Positions 18,750-27,535 are shown, counted from the stretch's first letter. The stretch is DNA of 64,000 nt from Maribellus comscasis (GCF_009762775.1 NZ_CP046401.1:2604001-2668000); one strand, 5' to 3'. Translations and numbers: made by a program. The notes: generated by a model from the sequence alone, not told the origin.

Positions 18750-19634
18750 TTATTTCAAATTATTCATTTCGGCTGTTACAACAGGTACTCTCGGATCAAG
18801 TCCCTTCCACGAATTGTATATCCATTCGTGTTCCGGATCGTCAGTGTTGGCGAGCGACTGGTCGCTTCCGGTTAAAAAATTAAGGTAGTACACATTGTAT
18901 CCATGACCGGCAACAACGGGGTGATATCCGCCCGGAACCAGAACGATATCGTTATTACGGGCAACGGCAATTTCATCCAGACTTCGGTCGTCGTTGTATA
19001 CCTGCTGAATGGCAAATCCCTGTGGTTTGTCTATTTTATAAAAATAGGTTTCCTCTAAACATGCCTCTGTCACATCGCCATTATCATCCACTTTTCGATC
19101 GTCGTGTTTATGTGCCGGAAATGAGCTCCAGTTTCCCGATGGCGTGTAAACTTCCACCGAAACCAAACGATGACAATCGAATCCGGGTTGAAGCAAACTG
19201 TTGATCTGACGTGTTGCATTGTCACCACCACGAATTTCGATGGCTGCCTCTTCCGGTCGTTTAAAATATGCGGGATGATCTTCATCCGTTTCACACCATC
19301 CGTATGCAATATCGAGAACTTCGCTTTCAGCAGTTAACTCAAACTTTGTGTTCCGCGGAAGGTACAATGAATGGGCAATTCCGCTAAATACGTCTTTTCG
19401 CCCATTTTTGGTTTCCCAGTTTCCTTTATCGGATTTTACAGAAAAATTACCCCCAAGTAAAATAATGGCATATTCGTTGCCTTCCGTGTTTCCTGCCCAT
19501 ATTTCACCTTTTTTCATTAACCGGGCCTGAAAATTTAAAAACTGCCACCCTGTTTCTTCCTTTAAAACACTCTGATAAATTCCGTTATTCGGATCTGGTT
19601 TCGCCAATAATCTGTATTTTTTGTCTTTTATCAT
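18750..19634 (-). CDS. iolB: 5-Deoxy-glucuronate isomerase
   Basis: 294 residues, bicupin KduI/IolB family. Metal-binding cupin motifs are visible in the C-terminal half: SSFPAHKHDD with two His, EETYFYKI with Glu, and VPGGYHPVVAGHGY with His. It converts 5-deoxy-D-glucuronate to 2-deoxy-5-keto-D-gluconate, linking IolD to IolC. It sits 3 bases after iolJ and 1 base before iolC. Length is a little above the usual about 270 residues. Confidence 0.9.
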   Translation of the reverse strand: MIKDKKYRLLAKPDPNNGIYQSVLKEETGWQFLNFQARLMKKGEIWAGNTEGNEYAIILLGGNFSVKSDKGNWETKNGRKDVFSGIAHSLYLPRNTKFELTAESEVLDIAYGWCETDEDHPAYFKRPEEAAIEIRGGDNATRQINSLLQPGFDCHRLVSVEVYTPSGNWSSFPAHKHDDRKVDDNGDVTEACLEETYFYKIDKPQGFAIQQVYNDDRSLDEIAVARNNDIVLVPGGYHPVVAGHGYNVYYLNFLTGSDQSLANTDDPEHEWIYNSWKGLDPRVPVVTAEMNNLK

Positions 19635-19637
19635 GAT

Positions 19638-20579
19638 TTAACTTTTAAATTCACTTGCTTTTCCTGTTGATTTAAATAATTCAAATTTTTTGATGCAAAA
19701 CTTTTCAAACGCTTCCATATATGATTTTCCCGGAACGATGGGATCGAACTGAGCCGGAGAATACTTAAAAAATTCACGAACCACGCGCGTCCAAATCAAA
19801 CGGGCATCGGTTGCAATGTTTATTTTGCACACGCCAAACTGAATTGCCTTAATGATTTCCTTATCTGAAACTCCCTTAGCATCAATACCCAACTGACCAC
19901 CGGCTGCATTTATTCGTTGTATCTCATCCTTATTTACTGCCGAACCGCCATGGAGAACCAGAGGAAATCCGGGTAATTTTTGCTGAATCTCTTCCAGAAT
20001 ATCAAACTGAAGTCCCTGTTTCCCTGAAAATTTATATGCACCGTGGCTTGTTCCAACGGCAACCGCCAAACTATCGCATCCGGCTTGTTCAACAAATTCA
20101 ACAACTTCGTCTGGCTGTGTATATTTTTTATTCTTTTCATCCACAACCAAATCATCTTCCACACCACTTAAAACCCCCAATTCAGCTTCAACCGAAATAC
20201 TTTTTTTGTGTGCTTCTTCAACAATCTCTTTGGTAATTTTCACATTCTCATCAAAGGGTTCGTGTGACGCATCAATCATAACCGAGGTGTAATCTCCCGA
20301 TAGGATACTTTGGAATGCATGTTCTTTGTTTCCATGATCGAGATGAATGGCAAAAACTGTTTTGGGATAAATTTTAGCTGCCGCAGAAATCATTGCAATC
20401 AACATTTCAGAAGAAGCATAATTTCGGGCAACCGGTGTGGTTTGAATAATAAAAGGAGAGTTTGCTTTTTGAGCTGCAGCAAACAATCCGTGAATTTGCT
20501 CCATATCCCAAACATTTACCGCAGCAATTCCATACCTGCCGTAACATTTTTTGAATAGTTCACTGGTTGAAACAAGCAT
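19638..20579 (-). CDS. iolJ: Class II ketose-bisphosphate aldolase (DKGP aldolase)
   Basis: 313 residues from the chosen ATG. Zinc-dependent class II aldolase: AIHLDHGNKEHAF (zinc His and catalytic Asp), SVMIDASHEPFDEN, VSVEAELGVLSG-like ISVEAELGVLSG, AVGTSHGAYKF and LVLHGGSAV. In iol operons this enzyme splits 2-deoxy-5-keto-gluconate-6-phosphate into DHAP and malonate semialdehyde. An upstream in-frame ATG at 20666 would add 29 residues (LPVLFVLSINND...) that do not belong to the fold and would overlap the operator; ATG 20579 has AAAGG about 6 bases upstream and is preferred. First gene of the iol transcript, behind a LacI-type operator. A fructose-1,6-bisphosphate aldolase role is the alternative. 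Confidence 0.85.
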   Translation of the reverse strand: MLVSTSELFKKCYGRYGIAAVNVWDMEQIHGLFAAAQKANSPFIIQTTPVARNYASSEMLIAMISAAAKIYPKTVFAIHLDHGNKEHAFQSILSGDYTSVMIDASHEPFDENVKITKEIVEEAHKKSISVEAELGVLSGVEDDLVVDEKNKKYTQPDEVVEFVEQAGCDSLAVAVGTSHGAYKFSGKQGLQFDILEEIQQKLPGFPLVLHGGSAVNKDEIQRINAAGGQLGIDAKGVSDKEIIKAIQFGVCKINIATDARLIWTRVVREFFKYSPAQFDPIVPGKSYMEAFEKFCIKKFELFKSTGKASEFKS

Positions 20580-20638
20580 TTTTGCCTTTATTGATTTAGT
20601 TATACTTCCTAAATTTAAATCATTATTTATACTCAATA

Positions 20639-20667
20639 CAAATAAAACAGGCAAAACTTTATGCAAA
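20639..20667 (-). promoter_or_regulatory. Predicted promoter of the iol operon
   Basis: On the minus strand, TTTG (20667-20664) is followed after 17 bases by TTTATTTG (20646-20639), a one-mismatch match to the Bacteroidota -33/-7 elements TTTG and TAnnTTTG. It lies about 60 bases upstream of the iolJ ATG. The -33 element is part of the palindromic operator, so a bound repressor would block it. Confidence 0.5.
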
Positions 20668-20679
20668 GGTTTGCATAAA
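20658..20679. promoter_or_regulatory. LacI-family operator palindrome upstream of iolJ
   Basis: Perfect inverted repeat of 10-base arms, TTTATGCAAA and TTTGCATAAA, around a 2-base centre (GG on the plus strand). Core ATGCAAA-N2-TTTGCAT is the typical form of LacI-family operators. It lies 79 bases upstream of the iolJ start, overlaps the predicted -33 box and is 90 bases downstream of the lacI-type gene. No second copy was seen in the other iol spacers. Confidence 0.8.
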
Positions 20680-20767
20680 AAAGTATTGATTCAGAGCAAA
20701 ATAATAGTGAACAGCAAGAAAAAATGAAGCGTTGGAAGCAAAGTATCTTGCTCCAAAATCCTTCTAT

Positions 20768-21787
20768 TTATCTGGAAGAGCCCCGAACAACCAACTCGGG
20801 CAGCAACGTTTCAATTCTGAAGCTTAAAATCTCATTTGAAGCATTAATTCGTTTCATCAAAAAGCGGGCAGCTAGAACTCCCATTTCGTAGGTGGGCTGC
20901 CAAACTGTAGATAAGGAAGGTTTAAAAAAAGAGGAGTGTGGATCGTCATCAAAACCAATAACAGATATTTCTTCAGGAATTTTTATTCCCGCCTCTTTTA
21001 TTACATACATTGCCCCAATGGCTACACCGTCATTAATTGCAAATATAGCATCGGGAGGATTGGGCAGCGCCAGAAGTTTTTTTGTGGGGTCGATCCCATG
21101 TTCCGGTGCAAACCCGCAACTTTCAACAATATATTTTTCATTTACCGGGATATTGTGTTTGCTTAAAGCATCTTTGTATCCTTTGAAACGGTGCCGCGCT
21201 GTGGAAAGCGTCTGCTGCCCGGCAATGTGCGCCACTCTTTTACAACCGGTCTGAATCAAATGCTCTACAGCCTGAAAAGCACCATTGTATTCGTCAACAA
21301 AAACTTTATCCACTTCAATTCCTTCACAATCACGGTCGAAAATTACCAAAGGAATATTGTTGTCGGTTAATATTTTTAGATGACCAAAATTTTTAGTTTC
21401 AGACGACGGAGAAATTAAAAATCCATCTACCCGAATGGATGTAAAAGTTTGAATAATATTTTTTTCTTCTTCGTAAGATTCGTTTGACTGGCTGATAATC
21501 ATATTCACTCCCAAAGGGTTCACCATATCCTGGATTCCGTTAATTACCGAAGAAAAAAAATAACTCGTGATTTCAGGAACCACCACACCTATTGTGTTGG
21601 TTTTGTTTTTCAGTAAATTAAGAGCAAGTAAATTGGGTTGATAGTTTAATTTTCGGGCCAGTTTTACTACCGCCTTTTTTGTTTTTTTGCTTATTGCAGG
21701 ATGGTCATTCAAAGCACGCGAAACCGTTGAGGGAGAAACCCCCAGTTGATTTGCAATTTCAGTTATGGTGGTACGCGACTTTTTCAT
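20768..21787 (-). CDS. LacI-family transcriptional regulator, probable iol repressor
   Basis: 339 residues. N-terminal helix-turn-helix and hinge: TITEIANQLGVSPSTVSRALNDHPAIS then KLNYQPNLLALNL (residues about 5-60), followed by a periplasmic-binding-protein-like effector domain starting IGVVVPEITSYFFSSVI, with GFDDDPHSSFFKPSLSTVWQP near the C-terminus. It lies directly upstream of the iol cluster on the same strand, with a perfect LacI-type palindrome in between. In Bacillus the iol regulator is DeoR-type (IolR), so a LacI-type regulator here would be a different solution. The inducer is likely an inositol intermediate, which is inferred. Confidence 0.85.
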   Translation of the reverse strand: MKKSRTTITEIANQLGVSPSTVSRALNDHPAISKKTKKAVVKLARKLNYQPNLLALNLLKNKTNTIGVVVPEITSYFFSSVINGIQDMVNPLGVNMIISQSNESYEEEKNIIQTFTSIRVDGFLISPSSETKNFGHLKILTDNNIPLVIFDRDCEGIEVDKVFVDEYNGAFQAVEHLIQTGCKRVAHIAGQQTLSTARHRFKGYKDALSKHNIPVNEKYIVESCGFAPEHGIDPTKKLLALPNPPDAIFAINDGVAIGAMYVIKEAGIKIPEEISVIGFDDDPHSSFFKPSLSTVWQPTYEMGVLAARFLMKRINASNEILSFRIETLLPELVVRGSSR

Positions 21788-21837
21788 GCCAAGCCAAAAA
21801 TGTCCGGTAAATGCTGTCTAAAAACGATGACGCCAAT

Positions 21838-22479
21838 TTAGTTGATGTTTAACAAATTACCTAATTCTTCCATGGTATAAAAAACTTTCGCACCCAACTT
21901 CTTAAATTCCTCCTCCTTCAGTTTTGTTGAAAAAGCATACACATCAAAACCGCCTGCTCTCGCAGCTTTTACACCGGGGATACTATCTTCAACAACAGCA
22001 CACTGTTGGGGAGAAAAACCCATTTTTTTGGCGGCATGTAAATAAATATCGGGCTCGGGCTTCCAACTTCCAATGTCATACGAACTAAAAATATTCTCAC
22101 CAAACTTATCAGCAAGGTTTGTGGAAACCAGGTTAAGTTTAATTTTTTTCACCGGCCCGCTGGAAGCCACGCCAAAAGGTATTCTTAATTTTTCAATGAT
22201 TTCATGAACTCCGGGAACAGGTTTGAGTTCGGTTTTGAAGGCCTGAAAAGAACGTTTTCTGAATTCCTCTTCAAAATCCTCTGGTAAATCTTTTCCCAAA
22301 TGTTCCGTAAAAAATTTCAAATTTTCTTTCATCGAGGTGCCGGTTATTTGCTCCAGAACCGTTTCCTGTTCCAGTTCACATCCCAATTCCGACATCATTT
22401 CCCTAAACACTTTGGCTGAAATTGCCTCACTGTCAACCAACACCCCATCGCAATCAAAAATTATACATTTATATTTCAT
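21838..22479 (-). CDS. HAD-superfamily phosphatase/phosphoglucomutase-like
   Basis: 213 residues. HAD motif I IIFDCDGVLVDSEA at the N-terminus, motif II GVASSGPVKKI, motif III/IV WKPEPDIYLHAAKKMG with VEDSIPGVKAARAGG. The cap is helical, as in beta-phosphoglucomutase and 2-deoxyglucose-6-phosphatase relatives. The ATG at 22479 places motif I at residues 5-18; the longer reading from 22518 overlaps the upstream gene and adds residues unrelated to the family. It is the last member of the six-gene minus-strand run, 11 bases after the CPBP protease gene. The substrate is unknown. Confidence 0.8.
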   Translation of the reverse strand: MKYKCIIFDCDGVLVDSEAISAKVFREMMSELGCELEQETVLEQITGTSMKENLKFFTEHLGKDLPEDFEEEFRKRSFQAFKTELKPVPGVHEIIEKLRIPFGVASSGPVKKIKLNLVSTNLADKFGENIFSSYDIGSWKPEPDIYLHAAKKMGFSPQQCAVVEDSIPGVKAARAGGFDVYAFSTKLKEEEFKKLGAKVFYTMEELGNLLNIN

Positions 22480-22490
22480 ACGAATTATTT

Positions 22491-23135
22491 TTACAACCAC
22501 TGCATCATATCTACCCAAAAATGTTGCCCTAATCCAACGGTAAAAATCAGGAACCCCATAATTCCATGAACTATGGCAGTGAACAGCACGCTTTTGGTTT
22601 TATCGTAGAGCCAGGCCAAATATATTCCTGCAAAAAAAGTCAAAACCAGCGAAAGCACACTGAAATATACAATGTGTACAAAACTAAAAGTTATCGCACT
22701 GGCCAAAATCAAAATCCATTTATTTTGAAACAGACGGGAATATCGCATAAAAAGAAATTTCCGGTAAACGACTTCCTGTCCGTAAGCTGAAAATACCGGA
22801 TAAAACCCCAACATTGCCAGCCAAATTGCAGGGTTTCTGCGTGGCAGATTAAACAGGTTCTCAGGCTCAAAAATCAAAACAAATATCAATAGAAAGATTC
22901 CGCTCAGTACAACAACCAGCAGTTGCTGCAACCACATTTTTTTTGAAATATTCAGACGAACCAAATCACGCAAATGAAAATCTTTTTGTTTTCTGAAATA
23001 CAAAATTAGCGCAACTAAAACAGGCAATAAAACGGAACTGGGATGAATTATATTCTCCTCAAAAAACAGAAACAGGGGCACACCAATAAACAGAACAACA
23101 AATTCAGTGGCGAGAACAATTTTCTTTTTTACCAT
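22491..23135 (-). CDS. CPBP-family intramembrane protease-like protein
   Basis: 214 residues with about six membrane helices. The CPBP (Abi/CAAX) motifs are present: QEVVYRKFLF (EExxxR motif with the first Glu replaced by Gln), FSFVHIVYF and AIVHGIMGFL with the membrane-embedded His residues. The Glu-to-Gln change may weaken or abolish proteolysis, so it could be a degenerate member. The start at 23135 lies 1 base after the stop of the upstream SDR gene; the longer reading (from 23225) overlaps that gene by 89 bases and is unlikely. Function unknown. Confidence 0.75.
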   Translation of the reverse strand: MVKKKIVLATEFVVLFIGVPLFLFFEENIIHPSSVLLPVLVALILYFRKQKDFHLRDLVRLNISKKMWLQQLLVVVLSGIFLLIFVLIFEPENLFNLPRRNPAIWLAMLGFYPVFSAYGQEVVYRKFLFMRYSRLFQNKWILILASAITFSFVHIVYFSVLSLVLTFFAGIYLAWLYDKTKSVLFTAIVHGIMGFLIFTVGLGQHFWVDMMQWL

Positions 23136-23136
23136 T

Positions 23137-24063
23137 TTAGAAATCTGATAAAAATGTAACTCCTGTAATTTTTTCTGAAAGTTCCCATAATTTTTTGGCA
23201 TCTGCAAGATTATGCGAAGCTTCATTTGACTCCACTTTTACAGGATATCCTTTCATTTCCCTGAATCCGCCAGGCCCGTAAAATTCTCCGCCTTTTACAC
23301 CTACGTCTACGCAAGCGCGAATTTGCGGCAAGGCCCCCATTTCCGCACTCTGAAAAAACGCATTCAAAAGTACTTTCAAAATCTTAAACAAAAATTTCTT
23401 TTCAAGATAGCGGGCCAGGTTGGTATCGGAGACTCCGGGATGAGCAGAAATAGCCAGCGTGTCTACTCCGGCGGTTTCCATTCTTCGCTGTAACTCGTAG
23501 GTAAATAATAAATTAGAAAGTTTCGAGCGCCCGTAAGACTTTGTCGGACTGTAGTCTTTGCCATTTTCAAAAAGAAGGTTATCAAAATTCATTTTACCTT
23601 GTTTGTGCGCCAAACTGCTCACGTTTACTATTCTTGAATTTTGTGTGTTTCTTATCAGATCAAAAAGTTGCCCGGTTAATGCAAAATGCCCGAGATGATT
23701 GATCCCGTTTTGCGCCTCCAGGCCGTCTTTAGTTGTAAAATAGGGAGTCATCATTATTCCTGCATTATTCAGAAGCACATCTATTTTTGTATACTTTCCC
23801 TTAAAATCATCAGCAAATTTTTTAATAGATTCAAAACTTGATAAATCAAGTTGCATCACCACAATTTTTCCTTTGGTCTCACCAATCTCGCTTTTTGCTT
23901 TCTCTCCATTTTCCATCGATCGGCTGGCGAGAATTACTTCGGCTCCTTTTTGTGCAAAAACTTTCACCGATTCAAAACCAAGTCCGCTGTTTCCTCCGGT
24001 TACAACAATTACTTTCCCCGTCAGGTCAGGAATATTTTTGCTTGTCCATTTTCCGTTTTCCAT
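23137..24063 (-). CDS. Short-chain dehydrogenase/reductase (retinol-dehydrogenase-like)
   Basis: 308 residues. Classical SDR: VVTGGNSGLGFE cofactor motif near the N-terminus, DVLLNNAGIM, VNVSSLAHKQG with the catalytic Ser, and SYGRSKLSNLLF with the Tyr-x3-Lys pair. The sequence resembles the WWOX/retinol-dehydrogenase branch. ATG at 24063 is chosen because it begins 7 bases after the preceding stop; the in-frame ATG at 24087 would overlap. Substrate is unknown; the run contains two other Rossmann oxidoreductases. Confidence 0.85.
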   Translation of the reverse strand: MENGKWTSKNIPDLTGKVIVVTGGNSGLGFESVKVFAQKGAEVILASRSMENGEKAKSEIGETKGKIVVMQLDLSSFESIKKFADDFKGKYTKIDVLLNNAGIMMTPYFTTKDGLEAQNGINHLGHFALTGQLFDLIRNTQNSRIVNVSSLAHKQGKMNFDNLLFENGKDYSPTKSYGRSKLSNLLFTYELQRRMETAGVDTLAISAHPGVSDTNLARYLEKKFLFKILKVLLNAFFQSAEMGALPQIRACVDVGVKGGEFYGPGGFREMKGYPVKVESNEASHNLADAKKLWELSEKITGVTFLSDF

Positions 24064-24070
24064 GTTTCTT

Positions 24071-24739
24071 TTATTTTGACAATTCAATTATATCTTTTGC
24101 CTTAAGCACATTCTGACGGAAGCCCCGTAGCATTGAATTTATCATTGCCTGCCCTATTTGAGTAGTACTAACAACCGAATTTGGAGACAAAGCTTTGACA
24201 ATTTTTACCAGCCACATAAAATAGTCATACATAAACCGGTAGCTTTTTGTTCGCGATTTAATACCACGCAATGGAATTATTATTCCGGGCCTGAACATAA
24301 ATGCCTGTTTAAATCCGAGTTTCAAGAGATCGTTTTCGGTTTTTCCTTTTATTCGTGCCCACATTACTCTACCGCTTTCTGAAGAATCCGTTCCTTGTCC
24401 GGATACATAATTAAAAGTCATTTGCAGATTATTTTCCAGAAGTATTTTTGCCAGAGCCAGTGTAAATTCGTACGATATTTTTTTGTATTGTTCTTCCTTC
24501 AAACCAACGGAACTTATTCCAAGGCAATAAAAACAGGCATCGTAACCAGTCAGCTGATTTTTTACATCAGAAAAATTGGTAAAATCTTTATGAATCAATT
24601 GCTTCAGCTTTGGGTGATCTATTTCGAGATGATTTCTTCCAACAGCTAAAACTTCCGATATTTCCGGATGATCCAGACATTCCAGCAGAACACCTTTCCC
24701 GACCATTCCGGTTGCTCCTGTAACAATTACTTTTTTCAT
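24071..24739 (-). CDS. NAD(P)-binding Rossmann-fold protein (HTATIP2-like)
   Basis: 222 residues. VIVTGATGMVGKGVLLECLDHP at the N-terminus is an atypical SDR (NAD(P)H-binding) dinucleotide motif; CFYCLGIS and FNYVSGQGTD follow, then RVMWARIKGKTENDL in place of a normal YxxxK. This pattern matches the HTATIP2/YwnB-type atypical SDR group, whose members may be reductases or redox sensors. The start overlaps the metallophosphoesterase stop by 4 bases (ATGA-type overlap), so they are coupled. Confidence 0.8.
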   Translation of the reverse strand: MKKVIVTGATGMVGKGVLLECLDHPEISEVLAVGRNHLEIDHPKLKQLIHKDFTNFSDVKNQLTGYDACFYCLGISSVGLKEEQYKKISYEFTLALAKILLENNLQMTFNYVSGQGTDSSESGRVMWARIKGKTENDLLKLGFKQAFMFRPGIIIPLRGIKSRTKSYRFMYDYFMWLVKIVKALSPNSVVSTTQIGQAMINSMLRGFRQNVLKAKDIIELSK

Positions 24740-25845
24740 TTTATAGGTTTTAAATGAATTCGTGTTATTTCACTTTTTGTCCCCACACGCATTGGCGGGC
24801 CAAATGTTCCGGCACCCTGAGAAACAAAAAGTTTTGTTTCATTAAAACTGTGCAGTCCTTTGTTGTATTGAAAAATAAGACCGGCAATATATTTTATCGG
24901 GAAAAGCTGGCCTGCATGAGTATGTCCCGCCAAATACAAATCTACGCCGTGATTACTTGCATATTGAATTCCATCGGGACTGTGATGCAACAACAGAGTA
25001 GGCTTACTTTTATCGGGAGAGAGACTTTCGAGTGTACTTTTTATCGTGTTTTTCTGTCCCGTTGTATGTATATTAAATGTTTCACTGTCGGCTGCCATAT
25101 GATTTAGTCCAATAATCTGTAGCCCATTCCAATGATAAATCTCGTTTTCCAGAACGTGTATATTTATTTCCGTCAAATAGTTCTTAACCATTTGAACACC
25201 TGAGTACTTATCATGATTACCTTCAACAAAAAAGATGGGCTTGTGAATATCGGTCAACGGAGCCAGACTTTCTTTTGAGAGATTTATAACGCCATCAAAC
25301 AAATCTCCTGTAATAAACACGGCGTCAACATTTTGCCGATTCACTTTTCTAACAATTTTTTCTAAAAAAATTTTGCCGCGAAAATGACCAATATGAATAT
25401 CAGAAAGATGCATAATTCTGATTTCTTTGCTCAATCCTGTAATTCCGATTTCCTGTTGAGTCACCTGAACGTTCCAGGCGTTAAACACGCCATAAACTGA
25501 AACAAGGGATGTTATTGCCAATGCAAGAATACCCCTGTTTTTGGGTGAAAAATGTGCAAAAATATTTACTGCCTCAACCAGCAAAACCGACAAAATCAGG
25601 TAGAGTAAAACACCCATTACAATTGCTGCCAGCATGTAGATAATATTCCCCCATCGTTTTGTGGAATTTGAGAGTGGCATCATCCCAAAAACCATAAAGG
25701 CAGTTGTCGCAGGAAACGCCAAATATAAAAGCCTTGTGTTCTCAATGGCGAAATAAAAATTAAAGCGGCGGGAAAGATAAATATTTGCCCCGGCAATAAT
25801 CGCCAGAAACAACAATAAAAAAATCAGTGGAAAAAATCGTTTCAT
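24736..25845 (-). CDS. Membrane-anchored metallophosphoesterase
   Basis: 369 residues. Membrane helices at about 3-20, 35-55, 70-95 and 110-130 are followed by a calcineurin-type phosphoesterase domain: HLSDIHIGHF, FITGDLFDG, VEGNHDKYSG, LLLHHSPDG and LAGHTHAGQLFP, a complete metal site in the YaeI/UDP-diacylglucosamine-pyrophosphatase-like style. ATG 25845 starts directly with the first helix; an earlier in-frame ATG at 25917 would overlap the upstream reductase gene. The active site faces the cytoplasm or periplasm depending on helix number; substrate unknown. Confidence 0.8.
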   Translation of the reverse strand: MKRFFPLIFLLLFLAIIAGANIYLSRRFNFYFAIENTRLLYLAFPATTAFMVFGMMPLSNSTKRWGNIIYMLAAIVMGVLLYLILSVLLVEAVNIFAHFSPKNRGILALAITSLVSVYGVFNAWNVQVTQQEIGITGLSKEIRIMHLSDIHIGHFRGKIFLEKIVRKVNRQNVDAVFITGDLFDGVINLSKESLAPLTDIHKPIFFVEGNHDKYSGVQMVKNYLTEINIHVLENEIYHWNGLQIIGLNHMAADSETFNIHTTGQKNTIKSTLESLSPDKSKPTLLLHHSPDGIQYASNHGVDLYLAGHTHAGQLFPIKYIAGLIFQYNKGLHSFNETKLFVSQGAGTFGPPMRVGTKSEITRIHLKPIK

Positions 25846-25888
25846 AAAAAATAATGTAATTATTTCACTATCAACAAGGAATACCGGT

Positions 25889-26956
25889 TTATTTTGCTTT
25901 TGCAATTTCTTCGTCAACCAATACCTGAAATGTTTCCTCCATTGTAACTTGTAAAGGACGGAAATCGATCCCCAAATCCTTTTTTATCTTTGCATTATCA
26001 GCTTTCCATTCCACATTTACATTATTTCTTACATATTTTTTTGTAAATATTTTATTGGCCATCGGCCCAACAAGCAGGAGCAACCATTTGGGTAGCGCTT
26101 TCTTTGGTATCGGATAATTTTTTCCAAATTTTGGCTGCAAGACCAAAGCCATTTCTAAAAAATTGGTATTATGCGCTGACGTAATGTAGCGTCCTTTGGC
26201 TTCCGGAATAAAACCGGCAAAAAAATGAGCATCTGCCACGTCGCGGACATCAACCAGGCCAACGCCCATTTTGGGCGCTCCCATTTTCATTGTTCCATCA
26301 CCAAGTTGTTTCATGATATTAAAACTTTCAGAAGTTGTGGCTCCCGGGTTTAACGGAGGCCCCATAACCAGGCTCGGATTAATCGTAATCAAATCCCACT
26401 GCGATTGTTTTTCAGCCAATTCCCAGGCTTTTTTCTCGGCCAGTGTTTTGGAATAAGAATAAGGCTGGTATTCCAACGAAGCGGTTGTATTCCATATTTC
26501 TTCAGTGAGAATTCCTCCAGCAGCCATCCGGCAATCTACCGCATCAGTATAAATAGCTGCACAACTGCTGGTTAAAACAATTCGCTTTACTGAGGGAGTT
26601 TGATTTGCCGTTTCCAACACATTCTCGGTTCCCAAAACGGCCGGCTCAATCAAATCCTTCTGCGGATTTTTAACAACAGTTGTAAAAGGAGATGCAGTGT
26701 GAAACACCAATTCGCATCCTTCCATTGCCTCAGCATAGGAACCTTTTTCCAGTAAATCAGATTTAAAATATTTGATTCTTCCTTTGGAATTTTTTGCAAT
26801 CGCATCAAGATGAGCTATTTTTTCTTTCTTTCCCGGATTTCTGACAGCCGCATGAACGGTAAGTCCTTCTTCCAACAATTTCTTTACTAACCAACTGGCA
26901 ACATATCCTGTTGCTCCTGTAACCATTACCGGTTTTGTTTTGTCTATTTGTTTCAT
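25889..26956 (-). CDS. NAD-dependent epimerase/dihydroflavonol-reductase-like
   Basis: 355 residues, extended SDR. VMVTGATGYVASWLVKKLLEEG at the N-terminus, VFHTASPF, LTSSCAAIY with catalytic Ser/Thr, and YSYSKTLAEKKAW with Tyr-x3-Lys. This resembles plant dihydroflavonol-4-reductase-like and cinnamyl-type ketoreductases that occur widely in bacteria. It is first in the six-gene run; a TetR-type site (GTGAGTA...) lies 17 bases upstream of its ATG. The true substrate, probably an aldehyde or ketone, is unknown. Confidence 0.85.
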   Translation of the reverse strand: MKQIDKTKPVMVTGATGYVASWLVKKLLEEGLTVHAAVRNPGKKEKIAHLDAIAKNSKGRIKYFKSDLLEKGSYAEAMEGCELVFHTASPFTTVVKNPQKDLIEPAVLGTENVLETANQTPSVKRIVLTSSCAAIYTDAVDCRMAAGGILTEEIWNTTASLEYQPYSYSKTLAEKKAWELAEKQSQWDLITINPSLVMGPPLNPGATTSESFNIMKQLGDGTMKMGAPKMGVGLVDVRDVADAHFFAGFIPEAKGRYITSAHNTNFLEMALVLQPKFGKNYPIPKKALPKWLLLLVGPMANKIFTKKYVRNNVNVEWKADNAKIKKDLGIDFRPLQVTMEETFQVLVDEEIAKAK

Positions 26957-26972
26957 GATTTTAATTTTTTAT

Positions 26973-26988
26973 GTGAGTACTTACTTAT
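26973..26988. promoter_or_regulatory. Putative TetR operator before the six-gene oxidoreductase run
   Basis: GTGAGTACTTACTTAT. GTGAGTACTTAC is a palindrome with one mismatched pair. Eleven of sixteen bases agree with the site before tetR at 27536-27551, including the 7-base GTGAGTA. It lies 17 bases upstream of the reductase ATG. Confidence 0.5.
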
Positions 26989-27006
26989 ATTTTTGTCAAA
27001 AAAATT

Positions 27007-27528
27007 TTAGATCTTATACTTCTTGAGTAATAATTGAATCATCTGATCAGGATTCAGTTTTGAGCCTTTTAGCACTGCTGATCCCAATCCATCAATAAAA
27101 AGAATCAAAAGTTGTGCTTCCAATTCAGGCGACTCGTAATTCAATTTACGAAATGCATTTGTTAAAGCCATGTTCAACGGTTCCATTTTCTTGTCGCCAC
27201 TTATTTCGAGTTCCCATTTCAATTTGAATTGCAGCTTCCAGAAATCATAATCGGAAACATCAATTTTATTAGTCATTTCAATGGTTTTTCGGATTACTTC
27301 TTTTGGATCAGGTTCCATTACAATTTCAACAAAAAGTGACTTCAACCTGTTTTCACCTTCCTCTAAAATAGCTTGCAGCAATCCCTCTTTATTTCCAAAA
27401 TGCCTGAAAATTAAACCTTCTGAAACCCCTGCCTTTTTTGCCACCTTACTTGTAGATGTGGCATGAAATCCCTCCTGTGCAAAAAGCTGCAATGCAGCCT
27501 GTAATATTTTCTCCTGCTTTTCAGTCAT
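27007..27528 (-). CDS. TetR/AcrR-family transcriptional regulator
   Basis: 173 residues. N-terminal DNA-binding domain: EKILQAALQLFAQEGF then TSTSKVAKKAGVSEGLIFRHFGNKEGLLQAIL, a typical TetR helix-turn-helix. The C-terminal ligand domain has no recognisable motif, as is usual. The ATG at 27528 starts 4 residues before the first helix; the longer form from 27576 is not supported by the fold and runs through the operator. The gene is divergent from the sugar dehydrogenase gene (162-base gap) and upstream of, and in line with, the six-gene run it probably controls. Confidence 0.85.
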   Translation of the reverse strand: MTEKQEKILQAALQLFAQEGFHATSTSKVAKKAGVSEGLIFRHFGNKEGLLQAILEEGENRLKSLFVEIVMEPDPKEVIRKTIEMTNKIDVSDYDFWKLQFKLKWELEISGDKKMEPLNMALTNAFRKLNYESPELEAQLLILFIDGLGSAVLKGSKLNPDQMIQLLLKKYKI

Positions 27529-27535
27529 ATCAAAA

